From assembly GCF_030273315.1 (NCBI RefSeq), contig NZ_CP127174.1, positions 806,001 through 870,000 of the forward strand: a stretch of 64,000 nucleotides of DNA, given 5' to 3'. The translations under genes were made by a program, and so were the position numbers. The DNA is from Natrialbaceae archaeon AArc-T1-2 (lineage in GTDB: Archaea > Halobacteriota > Halobacteria > Halobacteriales > Natrialbaceae). The notes under the pieces are model-generated. The model worked only from the letters and a program-made list of their open reading frames with translations. It was not told the DNA's origin and searched no databases. Shown in pieces: positions 37,381 through 45,030 of the stretch (the first letter of the stretch is position 1; each line of letters starts with the position of its first letter).

Positions 37381-38016
37381 TCAGGCCGCGTTCTCGATCG
37401 TTTCCTTCACCTCTGCCCAGACCTCGTCGGGTGCCTGCTCGCCGTCGACGCGCTCGAGCAGTCCCTCCGTCTCGTAGTGTTCCACCACGGGCTCGGTGTT
37501 CTCCTCGTAGACGCTGAGGCGTTCGCGGACGGTCTCTTCGTCGTCGTCGTCGCGCTGGACGAGTCGCTCCTCGATCTCGGGGTCCTCCGGCGGGTTGTAC
37601 TCGACGTGGTAGATCTCGCCCGTCTCGGGGTCGAGCCGGCGACCCGTCAGCCGGTGGACGAGCTCTTCCTCGCTGACGTCGAGCATCAGCGCGAGATCGA
37701 GCTCGGTCATCTCCGCGAGTTCCTCGGCCTGCTCTAAGTTCCGGGGGTAGCCGTCGAGCACGAAGCCGTCGGCCTGGGAGAGGGCCTCGTCGACGATGGC
37801 GTTGACGACCGCGTCGGGGACGAGTTCGCCCTTGTCCATGTACTCTCGTGGGGTGTCGTACTCCGTGTCCATCTCCGAGATGTCCATGTCCTTGTTCGCA
37901 CGGAGTGCGTCGCCGGTGGTGACGTGCTCGACGTCGAACTCGTCGACGATGTTCGCACTCTGTGTTCCTTTGCCTGCCCCCGGCGCACCGAGGATGAGGA
38001 GTCGTGGCTGTGCCAT
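37381..38016 (-). CDS. adk: Adenylate kinase
   Basis: A 211-residue protein starting [23 protein letters not shown], with the P-loop at residues 10-17, the NMP-binding segment [24 protein letters not shown] near 86 and the LID region [20 protein letters not shown]. The enzyme interconverts AMP, ADP and ATP. In haloarchaea it usually precedes DUF106-cmk-cbf5. Here two opposite-strand genes intervene. Confidence 0.97.
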   Translation of the reverse strand: MAQPRLLILGAPGAGKGTQSANIVDEFDVEHVTTGDALRANKDMDISEMDTEYDTPREYMDKGELVPDAVVNAIVDEALSQADGFVLDGYPRNLEQAEELAEMTELDLALMLDVSEEELVHRLTGRRLDPETGEIYHVEYNPPEDPEIEERLVQRDDDDEETVRERLSVYEENTEPVVEHYETEGLLERVDGEQAPDEVWAEVKETIENAA

Positions 38017-38038
38017 GATCTACCGTTTACAACCGTCA

Positions 38039-38053
38039 CGTAAATGCTTAAAG
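38039..38053. promoter_or_regulatory. Overlapping divergent TATA boxes for adk and the gene at 38076
   Basis: CTTAAAG at 38047-38053 is centred 26 nt before the ATG at 38076. CATTTACG, read on the minus strand from 38046-38039, is centred 27 nt before the adk ATG at 38016. The two boxes are only a base apart, so the promoters may compete. Confidence 0.5.
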
Positions 38054-38075
38054 AATCGCGTCCGATCGGATACGT

Positions 38076-38477
38076 ATGACCCGCTTCGACGCGGCTGACC
38101 CTGCCGACCGACGAAAACTCTTTGTCGACGCGATCACGGCTCACCGGACCCGCGCCAGTCCGTTCCTGACGATCGAAGTCGACAAGGAGACGCTCGAGAG
38201 CGACGACCCCAAGCTCGACGCGCCGTGGCTTCAGTTTGCCGACGGGATCGTCAACCTCGACTGTACTGACGCGGAGCTCGAGTCCCTCAAGGACCTGCTC
38301 GGAGAGTTTCCGGCGTTCAAAATCGACGAGATCACTCGCTCCGATAGTACCGAGGGAGTTAACGTACGCGTGAGCGCGAAGGCCGATCCGAACCGGATCG
38401 CCCAGTTCGTCGACGCCACGTTCCAGAGGGTCTACGACTGTCCCGACGAGTTTCGGGCGTGGGTCGTCGCCGTCTGA
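38076..38477 (+). CDS. Conserved haloarchaeal protein, unknown function
   Basis: A 133-residue acidic soluble protein starting MTRFDAADPADRRKLFVDAI. It has mixed alpha/beta character with the strand-rich centre PWLQFADGIVNLDCTDAELESL and ends in FRAWVVAV. No catalytic motif or membrane segment is seen, and the family was not recognised with certainty. The gene is divergent from adk and ends 15 bp from the convergent amphi-Trp gene. Confidence 0.72.
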   Translation: MTRFDAADPADRRKLFVDAITAHRTRASPFLTIEVDKETLESDDPKLDAPWLQFADGIVNLDCTDAELESLKDLLGEFPAFKIDEITRSDSTEGVNVRVSAKADPNRIAQFVDATFQRVYDCPDEFRAWVVAV

Positions 38478-38492
38478 CCACCGACCGCGTGG

Positions 38493-38777
38493 TTACTCGA
38501 TGCTAAGGCCGCCGCCGTCACCGTCGGTCTCTCCGTCGTCCCACTCGAGTTCGAACTCGACGGACAGCTCTGCAGGACCGCCGCTGCTCGAGGTTTCGCG
38601 CTCGGCTTTGATCTCGAAGGTCGGACGAGACGGCGGCTCCATCGTCACCGACTCGCTGCCGGATTCGAGTTCGATCGCGTCGCCGCGCTCGAGGTTGTCG
38701 GCGACAGTACGCAGATACGAGGCGATCTCCGAACGGTCCATCGAACCTTCGAATTTGAAGAGGACTTCTTCGGGCAT
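38493..38777 (-). CDS. Amphi-Trp domain protein, second member
   Basis: A 94-residue protein starting MPEEVLFKFEGSMDRSEIASYLRTVADNL. The order helix, short strand, then ELSVEFELEWDD matches the amphi-Trp domain and the protein at 17756. A TATA-like box (CCTATAGG at 38803-38810) lies about 29 nt upstream of the ATG. Role is unknown. Confidence 0.78.
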   Translation of the reverse strand: MPEEVLFKFEGSMDRSEIASYLRTVADNLERGDAIELESGSESVTMEPPSRPTFEIKAERETSSSGGPAELSVEFELEWDDGETDGDGGGLSIE

Positions 38778-39167
38778 GGGTGAGCTGAGAACTCGAGAGC
38801 ACCTATAGGTACTGGAACGGGAATGGTCCTGACCGACGACATCTCGAGTTGGATTGTACTGTTTATATCAATTAACATTATCCGTGTACTACCTTCAAAA
38901 TCCAGCAATTTTATACACTCAACATCGTATTTCGGAGGATGAGTAGAGGAAATATGTTCGTTATAATAATATGTGTTATAATTAGATTAGTATATATGAT
39001 ATTATCGTAAACATACTCTTATATAAAATACATGAAGACAAATATCACGATAAACAGATTCTATTCTCCGTTGAAGGCCCGTACGGCGCGGCGACGCTCG
39101 CAGCCGAGTCCCAAAATAAATAAATACCTAGTCTCTGAATGGGCGAGATAACACGCTCACAATCGAG
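38778..39167. other. AT-rich island upstream of the cytochrome oxidase genes
   Basis: This 390-bp gap is strikingly AT-rich from about 38860 to 39065. Two short frames (39 and 23 codons) can be read but have no family features and are rejected. The last 100 bp return to normal GC and hold the cox promoter. No RNA fold was recognised. It may be a regulatory region or the scar of an insertion. Confidence 0.5.
39113..39127 (+). promoter_or_regulatory. TATA region of the cytochrome oxidase operon
   Basis: AAAATAAATAAATAC is centred about 48 nt upstream of the coxB GTG, implying a leader near 20 nt. A GAGGTG element that overlaps the GTG may help ribosome binding. Confidence 0.5.
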
Positions 39168-39965
39168 GTGAATACGATCTTCAACGAAATACATCCGATG
39201 CAGACACGCGTTGACGTGTTCGAGGAGATGTTCCTCCTCTTCCTCGGGCTCGGCACGCTCGTCGGCATCATAGTTGTACTGTACACGTTGTACAATGCCT
39301 ATAAGTATCGGGACTCGGACGATCGCGAGGCCGGTGAAGACCTGCCTTCGGTCGGTGAGTTACCGACCGGTGGCGTCGGTGGGAAGAAGCTCTTCCTGTC
39401 GTTCGGTCTGAGCGCGATAATCGTTATCTCGCTCGTCGTCTGGTCGTACGGGATGTTGCTGTACGTCGAGGATCCCGGCGACAACCCCGGAGATGACGGG
39501 ATCGAAGTCGAGGTCGAAGGCTGGGCGTTCGACTGGGACTTTTACTACAACGACGGTGTCGACACCGAGATCGACACGACAGTCCAGACGACGTCCGTGA
39601 CTGAGCCGATGCGGGTACCAGCCGATACAAAGGTCTGGGTAAACGTGACCTCGACTGACGTCTGGCACACCTTTGGCATCTCCGAGCTCCGTGTGAAAGC
39701 GGACGCGATTCCGGGTGAATACGACCAGACCTGGTTCGAAGCGAGCGAACCCGGTGAGGAGTACACCATCGAGTGTTTCGAACTCTGTGGACCCGGCCAC
39801 TCCGATATGGAAGCCGATATGCTCGTGATGGAACAAGACGAGTTCGACGACTGGCTGGAAGAAGAAGCCGAAGAACAGGCTGACGACGGCGACGACGAAG
39901 AGGAAGAGGAAGAAACGGATGAAGACGACGACAACGACGATTCCAACGACGGAGGTGACGACTGA
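39168..39965 (+). CDS. coxB: Cytochrome c oxidase subunit II
   Basis: A 265-residue protein from a GTG; an internal ATG at 39198 would remove ten residues. Two transmembrane helices (about 22-45 and 73-98) precede a cupredoxin domain. CuA ligands are visible: His in TSTDVWHTFGI and the CFELCGPGHSDM motif near 205-216 (Cys, Cys, His, Met). A long Asp/Glu-rich tail follows. It receives electrons and passes them to subunit I. The stop overlaps the next ATG (TGATG). Confidence 0.95.
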   Translation: MNTIFNEIHPMQTRVDVFEEMFLLFLGLGTLVGIIVVLYTLYNAYKYRDSDDREAGEDLPSVGELPTGGVGGKKLFLSFGLSAIIVISLVVWSYGMLLYVEDPGDNPGDDGIEVEVEGWAFDWDFYYNDGVDTEIDTTVQTTSVTEPMRVPADTKVWVNVTSTDVWHTFGISELRVKADAIPGEYDQTWFEASEPGEEYTIECFELCGPGHSDMEADMLVMEQDEFDDWLEEEAEEQADDGDDEEEEEETDEDDDNDDSNDGGDD

Positions 39966-42445
39966 TGGGTGAAGACCTGCCGCCGAAGACGTCGATCAAA
40001 CGCTGGCTCGTCACCACGAATCACAAGGACGTCGGTCAGCTCTATCTGGCGACGTCGCTCGCCATTCTACTGATCGCCGGCGTGCTCGCTCTTGCCTTCC
40101 GGTACCACCTGTTCGAGCCGGGTGGAACCGGCCTCCTCGGTGAAGGGAGCGACGGCGATATGTTCAACCAGTTCGTGACAGCCCACGGGCTGTTGATGGT
40201 GTTTTGGTTCTTCTCCCCGATCGGGGTCGCCTTCGCGAACTACTTCATCCCCCTGCAGATCGGGGCGGAAGACCTCGCGTTCCCGCGACTGAACGCGATG
40301 AGCTACTGGTTCTACCTGTTCTCCGCTATCCTCGTCATCGGATCGTTCTTCCAGGGCGGGACCTACGCTGGTGGCTGGACGCTGTACGCGCCGCTTAACG
40401 TCCCGACCTACACGCCCGCGATGGAGGCGACGACGGGTGGGAACGCGACCATCCTCGGGTTGTTTATGTTCATCATCTCAGTGACGATGGGGACGGTGAA
40501 CTTCATGACCACCATCCACCGTCACAGAGCCGAGGGAATGGGCCTCTGGAACATGCCCATGTTCACGTGGTCGATCCTGCTGACCGTCTGGATGATGTTG
40601 TTCGCGTTCGCGGCGCTGCTCGCTGCGGTCTTCATGCTGTCGGCAGACCGCATCCTCCTGACTCAGTACTTCGCGACTGATCAGGGATCGGGCCTGCTGT
40701 GGGCACACCTCTTCTGGTTCTTCGGCCACCCCGAGGTGTACATCGTCTTCTTCCCCGCACTCGGGGTCATGTTCGAGACGTTCCAGACCTTCTGTGGTCG
40801 ACGGCTCGTCGGTCGCAAGTGGGTCATCATCGCGATGGTGCTGGTGACGGTCCAGTCGTTCCTCGTCTGGATGCACCACATGTTCCTGACGACCATCAAC
40901 CTCGAGGTCAAGACGCTGATCATGGCGACGACGATCGGGATCTCCCTGCCGTTCGATCTGATGGTCTTCGCGATGATCTACACGATGGTCAAAGGGCGCG
41001 TTCGCTTTACCACACCGTTCCTGTTCAACCTCGGCGCGCTCGTGTTGTTCATCCTCGGTGGGATCACCGGCGTCTTCCTCGGTGCCGTCGTACTCGACTA
41101 CGAGTTCCGTGGCACCTACTGGGTCGTCGCACACTTCCACTACGTGATGGTCGCCGGGGTGACAGCTCTCATCGGCGGCGTCTTCTACTGGTGGCCGAAG
41201 ATGACCGGGAAGATGTACAGCGAGTTCCTTGGGAAGCTTAGCTTCGCCGTCTACTTCGTCGGGTTCAACCTGGTGTACTTCCCGATGTTCCTCGCCTGGG
41301 AGACGCCTCGCCGTGTCTTCCACTACGCGGAGGGCATGCACCTCTACCACCAGATCTCGACCGTCGGCGCGTTCGTCCTCGGGGCCGGCGTCGTGCTGGC
41401 GATCGTAACGCTCGTCCACAGCCTCCGCTGGGGCCCCGATGCGCCTGCCAATCCCTGGGAGTTCTCCCGGACGGCCGAGTGGGCAGTCTCCTCACCGCCG
41501 CCGCTCGAGAACTGGCCCGGCCGCCCCTCCTACGCGAGTGGCAAACTCGAGTTCGTCGACGACACGCCCGCCACCGACGGCGGGACGGCGACGGCAAGCG
41601 ACGCCGCTGCCGTCGAACACGAAGAACACGCCGACCACGCAAGCATCTGGCCGTTCGGCATCGCAGTCGGAACCTTCCTGCTGTTCCTCGGGCTGGCCGG
41701 GCTGACGCCCACGATGGTCGAGCTTATCGAGCCGTATCACCCCGATCCCGGTTCGATCACTACCGCCGGTGAGATCGGGTATCTCTACCCCGCGATCACC
41801 GTCCTCGGTGTGTTGACCCTCGGATTCACCCTCTTCAAGCTCGGCGTCGAGGACTTCAACGTGCCCGAACCACGCGTGGCCGAGCGCTGGCCGTTCGAGG
41901 GCATGGGCGACACCAAGTTCGGGATGTGGGTCTTCCTCGCATCCGACGTCGTCCTGTTCGGCGCGGTCATCGGGGCGTATCTGTTCATGCGCATCCACGC
42001 CGGCTGGGGTAACTTCGAGACCATCCCGCCGGCGGCCTGGCCCGGCCTGTTGAACACGTACGTCCTGTTGACCTCGAGTTTCACCGTCATCATGGCGCTG
42101 GTAATGGCAGAACGTGGCAACAAGAAGGGGCTGCTGGGCTTCCTTGGTGCGACAATCCTGCTCGCGCTTACCTTCATGGGCGTGAAGGCCTACGAGTACA
42201 GCGCCAAGTTCGCCGAGGGTGAGTTCTGGTTCAACGGCGTCGAGTACTCGATGTACTACTTCACCACCGGTCTGCACGGTCTACACGTCATCTTCGGCGT
42301 GCTCATCGCCAGCTTCATGCTCTATCGGATCATCACGGTCGACGCCTACCTCGATGACGAGCGGCCGGTCGAGTTCTTCGGACTCTACTGGCACTTCGTC
42401 GACATCGTCTGGGTGTTCCTCTTCCCCATCTTCTACCTGATGTAG
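39965..42445 (+). CDS. coxAC: Cytochrome c oxidase subunits I and III, fused
   Basis: An 826-residue fusion. Subunit I (about 1-530) keeps the heme a ligand His in VTAHGLLMVFWFF (about 73), the CuB His and Glu in FFGHPEVYIV (about 253), the HH pair near 303 and HFH near 390. A hydrophilic linker with an HEEH stretch follows (about 505-560). Subunit III (about 560-826) then begins, with FGMWVFLASDVVLFGAV and GLHGLHVIFGV, ending WHFVDIVWVFLFPIFYLM. The fusion is known in other haloarchaea and thermophiles. It reduces O2 to water and pumps protons. Confidence 0.96.
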   Translation: MGEDLPPKTSIKRWLVTTNHKDVGQLYLATSLAILLIAGVLALAFRYHLFEPGGTGLLGEGSDGDMFNQFVTAHGLLMVFWFFSPIGVAFANYFIPLQIGAEDLAFPRLNAMSYWFYLFSAILVIGSFFQGGTYAGGWTLYAPLNVPTYTPAMEATTGGNATILGLFMFIISVTMGTVNFMTTIHRHRAEGMGLWNMPMFTWSILLTVWMMLFAFAALLAAVFMLSADRILLTQYFATDQGSGLLWAHLFWFFGHPEVYIVFFPALGVMFETFQTFCGRRLVGRKWVIIAMVLVTVQSFLVWMHHMFLTTINLEVKTLIMATTIGISLPFDLMVFAMIYTMVKGRVRFTTPFLFNLGALVLFILGGITGVFLGAVVLDYEFRGTYWVVAHFHYVMVAGVTALIGGVFYWWPKMTGKMYSEFLGKLSFAVYFVGFNLVYFPMFLAWETPRRVFHYAEGMHLYHQISTVGAFVLGAGVVLAIVTLVHSLRWGPDAPANPWEFSRTAEWAVSSPPPLENWPGRPSYASGKLEFVDDTPATDGGTATASDAAAVEHEEHADHASIWPFGIAVGTFLLFLGLAGLTPTMVELIEPYHPDPGSITTAGEIGYLYPAITVLGVLTLGFTLFKLGVEDFNVPEPRVAERWPFEGMGDTKFGMWVFLASDVVLFGAVIGAYLFMRIHAGWGNFETIPPAAWPGLLNTYVLLTSSFTVIMALVMAERGNKKGLLGFLGATILLALTFMGVKAYEYSAKFAEGEFWFNGVEYSMYYFTTGLHGLHVIFGVLIASFMLYRIITVDAYLDDERPVEFFGLYWHFVDIVWVFLFPIFYLM

Positions 42446-42468
42446 CGCCCTCGCGGCGCTCTCGCTGG

Positions 42469-42495
42469 CCGGAGCCGGACTCGTCCCGGTTCCGG
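42469..42495 (+). terminator. Hairpin terminator of the cox operon
   Basis: CCGGAGCCGG (42469-42478) pairs with CCGGTTCCGG (42486-42495) with a single wobble and a 7-nt loop, 24 nt after the coxAC stop. A pyrimidine-rich, T-rich stretch follows to about 42537. Confidence 0.5.
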
Positions 42496-42817
42496 TCATC
42501 AGTTCTCCGCTCTTCGTTTCGCGTGTTTCGCTTTTCACTCGGTGGCGCCGATCGAGAGCATTAGAGGTTCCCTAATCGCCACCGGCAAGCCGTAACCGGA
42601 CCCCGAAGACGGCACGTGCGGGCAACGGCACGATCGGTCATAGATCGACTGCGAAAACCGATACGACGGGAAGACCGCAGATTCAAGAGGGCGTCGGACT
42701 CGCCAGGGCCTTAGAACGTTCTAGACCGACACAACCGGATGAACTCGGGACAACCGAACGAAACGCTCGACCGTCTATATCCCATCGGCTTTCGAACGAG
42801 CAGATCACGAAGCCACG
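42496..42817. other. Gap after cox with two small palindromes
   Basis: No gene is supported in this 322-bp stretch. It holds ATTAG-AGGTTCC-CTAAT at 42560-42576 and the perfect 12-nt palindrome TAGAACGTTCTA at 42712-42723. A TATA-like CTATATC near 42774-42780 probably serves the small gene at 42818. Confidence 0.5.
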
Positions 42818-43081
42818 ATGTCCAGTTCCACCACCCACGACCGACGAACGACGTCGTCTCGCGACGAAGATACGTCCGATCGGAAGACACTCGAGCGGAT
42901 CGCTCCCGGACTCGCAACGCCTGTCCGCGTCATGAGCTTCTGGATGGCGATCGTCCTTCCCTTTCTGTACGTCCCGTTGCTCGTGACAGGGCTCTCAGAT
43001 GCCGCCGAGACGGTCACGTTTCTCGGGCTTTTCGTAGCGAACCTCGTTGCGCTCTACGTCGGCCACTCGCATCGTCGCTAA
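42818..43081 (+). CDS. Small two-helix membrane protein
   Basis: An 87-residue protein. A polar, Thr/Ser/Asp-rich N-terminus (about 1-30) is followed by two hydrophobic helices (about 38-60 and 64-82) and ends with HSHRR. Function is not recognised; small proteins near terminal-oxidase genes are sometimes assembly factors, but nothing in the sequence proves this. A long inverted repeat starts 14 nt after its stop. Confidence 0.65.
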   Translation: MSSSTTHDRRTTSSRDEDTSDRKTLERIAPGLATPVRVMSFWMAIVLPFLYVPLLVTGLSDAAETVTFLGLFVANLVALYVGHSHRR

Positions 43082-43094
43082 GCGGGCGTCGACA

Positions 43095-43132
43095 GTACAC
43101 TACTGTACGTACCTCACTCTGCAGTAGTGTAC
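43095..43132. terminator. 11-bp perfect inverted repeat between convergent units
   Basis: GTACACTACTG (43095-43105) and CAGTAGTGTAC (43122-43132) are perfect inverted copies with a 16-nt spacer. They lie between the plus-strand gene ending at 43081 and the minus-strand micro-operon ending at 43207, so a bidirectional terminator is the simplest reading. A protein-binding site is possible. Confidence 0.5.
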
Positions 43133-43206
43133 CGAAGAAAGACCGCAGACGTGCCAACAGCGCCCCGTCCTCGGCAGAATGAGTCGGGGTCCTGTGGAGC
43201 TGGAAG

Positions 43207-43302
43207 CTATAGCGTTTCGAGCCGGACCACTCGACGGTCGTCGACACGATCAGCAACGGCGACGGTAATCTCGCGTTTCTCGCTCGAGGGCTGCTCGCTC
43301 AT
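43207..43302 (-). CDS. Micro-protein D of the tRNA-Pro-proximal operon
   Basis: A 31-codon frame (MSEQPSSEKREITVAVADRV, then DDRRVVRLETL). Its ATG overlaps the stop of the upstream micro-gene by 4 nt (ATGA at 43299-43302), which is the main reason to believe it. It has no Cys. Function is unknown, and it could be a chance frame. Confidence 0.4.
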   Translation of the reverse strand: MSEQPSSEKREITVAVADRVDDRRVVRLETL

Positions 43303-43451
43303 GTCGAACCATCCCGCGCGGCACCGCAGACACACCGACTACCCGCTTTCGAGCACTCGAAACAAAGCTGGTTGTACGGGTGATCCGGGTCACGGTCGAC
43401 CGCGTACCCCGTGTGACCGTTCTCGAGGTTGACGACGTAGCCGGTCGTCAC
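43299..43451 (-). CDS. Micro-protein C, Cys-rich, putative zinc binder
   Basis: A 50-residue protein from a GTG at 43449-43451, beginning MTTGYVVNLENGHTGYAVD. Four Cys in LCFECSKAGSRCVCG (CxxC and CxC, near residues 30-42) suggest a small zinc knuckle. It starts 15 nt after the stop of micro-protein B and overlaps D by 4 nt. No family was recognised. Confidence 0.5.
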   Translation of the reverse strand: MTTGYVVNLENGHTGYAVDRDPDHPYNQLCFECSKAGSRCVCGAARDGST

Positions 43452-43466
43452 GGCTGCTCACCCTCG

Positions 43467-43694
43467 TCAGTGACCGCCGCGCGCGAACGTTCGAGGGTAC
43501 TCCTCGAGTGGGTCGGGATGGGTAACCGATAGACCGGCGGCACTTCCCTTCGCAATTCGCTCGAGCGTATCGCACTCGGGACAGCGGTGGGCGACGTCGT
43601 TATCGTCTCTCTGCGACCGCCGGAACTCGGGCGTGACGTGCGAGCCACAGCAGCGACAGCACCGCGGGTCACGATCGACCTCGAGGCGCATCAT
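43467..43694 (-). CDS. Micro-protein B, DUF7563-like zinc-finger protein
   Basis: A 75-residue protein from the ATG ATG pair at 43694. CCRCCGSHVTPEF and HRCPECDTLERIAKGSAAG give two CxxC pairs about 22 residues apart, the pattern of the small DUF7563-type zinc-finger proteins found in haloarchaeal chromosomes, plasmids and viruses. A longer in-frame reading to 43961 is basic and runs through tRNA-Pro, so it was rejected. The start overlaps the stop of micro-protein A (ATGA). Confidence 0.62.
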   Translation of the reverse strand: MMRLEVDRDPRCCRCCGSHVTPEFRRSQRDDNDVAHRCPECDTLERIAKGSAAGLSVTHPDPLEEYPRTFARGGH

Positions 43695-43810
43695 GGCTGA
43701 CACACCCCGTCGTCTTTCGCGGGACACTCCTGGCCGACTTCCTCGATTGCGAACCCACAGAATCGACACATGTGGACCGCTGGCGGGAGGTCCTCGGCAT
43801 CGGAACTCAC
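43691..43810 (-). CDS. Micro-protein A, zinc-ribbon-like
   Basis: A 39-residue protein from a GTG at 43808-43810 (MSSDAEDLPPAVHMCRFCGF). It has CRFC near residues 14-17, then single Cys residues near 29 and 37, a possible zinc site. It is the first of four tightly packed minus-strand frames. The promoter-like region directly upstream contains a palindrome. It is too short for a confident family call. Confidence 0.5.
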   Translation of the reverse strand: MSSDAEDLPPAVHMCRFCGFAIEEVGQECPAKDDGVCQP

Positions 43811-43826
43811 GCAGACCACCCCTGCT

Positions 43827-43842
43827 TAAACACGGGTGTTTA
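43827..43842. promoter_or_regulatory. Palindromic operator-like site upstream of the micro-operon
   Basis: TAAACAC-GG-GTGTTTA is a perfect 7-bp inverted repeat with a 2-nt spacer. It overlaps the AT-rich TATA-like elements 17-34 nt upstream of the first micro-gene, so a dimeric repressor bound here would block transcription. Confidence 0.5.
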
Positions 43843-43870
43843 GTCCACCTATCGCCAAAGAGAATTTTGA

Positions 43871-43893
43871 GACGACAGAGTACTCTCCCTGTC
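43871..43893. repeat. Nested inverted repeat downstream of tRNA-Pro
   Basis: CGACAG and CTGTCG flank the internal 10-nt palindrome AGAGTACTCT. The element lies between the tRNA-Pro 3' end and the micro-operon promoter. It may terminate tRNA transcription or bind a protein. Confidence 0.4.
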
Positions 43894-43920
43894 GTAATTT
43901 TCATCCGGCAAAACGTTGAA

Positions 43921-43991
43921 TGGGACCGCCGAGAGTCGAACTCGGGTCCTACGGACCCCATCCGCAGAGGATACCACTACCCCACGGTCCC
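43921..43991 (-). tRNA. tRNA-Pro (anticodon GGG)
   Basis: The 71-nt minus-strand sequence folds with acceptor arms GGGACCG and CGGTCCC plus discriminator A. The anticodon stem TGCGG/CCGTA (one G-T pair) encloses the loop ATGGGGT with anticodon GGG, and the T arm CCGAG/CTCGG encloses TTCGACT. No intron and no encoded CCA are present. No second copy of its 3' end was found nearby. Confidence 0.95.
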
Positions 43992-44112
43992 GCACGTGAA
44001 ACGACGAGTGTCTTCCGTTTAAGGGTGTCGCTTCACCGGTGGGCTGTCACTCGGTCTCGAGCGTTGGCAACCATAACAAAATTAGTATACGATCACTTCG
44101 TGAGCGAACCCT

Positions 44113-44787
44113 ATGAACCGGCGGACGTACCTCTCGCTGGCGAGTGGAATCGGGACGGCACTCTGGGCCGGCTGTCTCGACGTGGCCGGACTGAACGACG
44201 AAAACGGCGAGACGGCCGATCCTTCGAACGAGGACGACGGTTCATCCGGATCCGGGTCCGGCGACTCGGCCGACGACCGACCGTACGCTGACGTGTCGCC
44301 GGAAGACCTCCTGCTGACGCCGGCGGACCTTCCCGAATCGGAGTGGACGACCTTCAACGAGGAAACGACCGACGGGGGCGAGGTCAACAGACGCGATTAC
44401 CACTTCGAGTACGAGGTGGTAGCTGGTCCTGACGTACTCTGTGAGGTTCGCTCCGGCGTCTACCGTCAGGGCGAGTTCGGCGTCGTCGCGGGAATCGACG
44501 TCGGGACGATCGGATCGTACGACGAGTTCGTGACCACGTTCGAACGCGAACGCGAACTCGTCGAGGACGGGGAGATGTACGCTGTCAGTCGAGGGCTGGA
44601 CGTCGCGGACAGTGGCTTCGCGATGGTCCTCGAGGAGACGACGGTTCGAGCCGACTTCCGTGCCGGAAACACTTGGGGAAAAGTTATGGTTTCGCTCGCG
44701 AGCGGTCGAGAAGAGCACGCACCGCTGGCGCCGTCACTCGATCAGGTCGAGACGCTCGTCGCCGAGAAGTACGACGGTTGGCACTAA
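44113..44787 (+). CDS. Secreted lipoprotein, unknown function
   Basis: A 224-residue protein. MNRRTYLSLASGIGTALWAGC carries a twin-Arg start and a lipobox with Cys21, so it is a Tat-type lipoprotein. A Ser/Gly/Asp-rich linker (about 30-55) leads to a globular domain with LLLTPADLPESEWTTFNEE, a form seen in haloarchaeal exported proteins of unknown role. A TATA box (AGTATAC at 44083-44089) lies about 27 nt upstream of the ATG. Confidence 0.8.
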   Translation: MNRRTYLSLASGIGTALWAGCLDVAGLNDENGETADPSNEDDGSSGSGSGDSADDRPYADVSPEDLLLTPADLPESEWTTFNEETTDGGEVNRRDYHFEYEVVAGPDVLCEVRSGVYRQGEFGVVAGIDVGTIGSYDEFVTTFERERELVEDGEMYAVSRGLDVADSGFAMVLEETTVRADFRAGNTWGKVMVSLASGREEHAPLAPSLDQVETLVAEKYDGWH

Positions 44788-45030
44788 CTGGCAGCCAGAC
44801 GGCTGACATCGCCCCCGTCCGCCCAAACGAGTCCATGCCAGTCGCGATCGACCGGCTCGGAGACCGTGGGAACTGTCACCGGCTTCGCTTGAGACGAATC
44901 GCTGTAACTGGTTACCGGGGCAACCGCCAGACGTGTCACGGTTGTCCCGGAACGGACTGACAGCAGTCAGTATGAGAGAGTTCGGAAAGTCCAAGACCGA
45001 TCCCGCCGTACGACGGGACGGATCCGTTCG

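Noticed and set aside
38824-39010. Two short frames (39 and 23 codons) in the AT-rich island before coxB
   Set aside because: They lack family features and proper start-site spacing, and in AT-rich DNA such short frames are expected by chance.
43467-43961. 164-codon reading of the DUF7563-like gene
   Set aside because: The N-terminal extension runs through tRNA-Pro, is strongly basic, and conflicts with the coupled upstream micro-gene. The start at 43694 is preferred.
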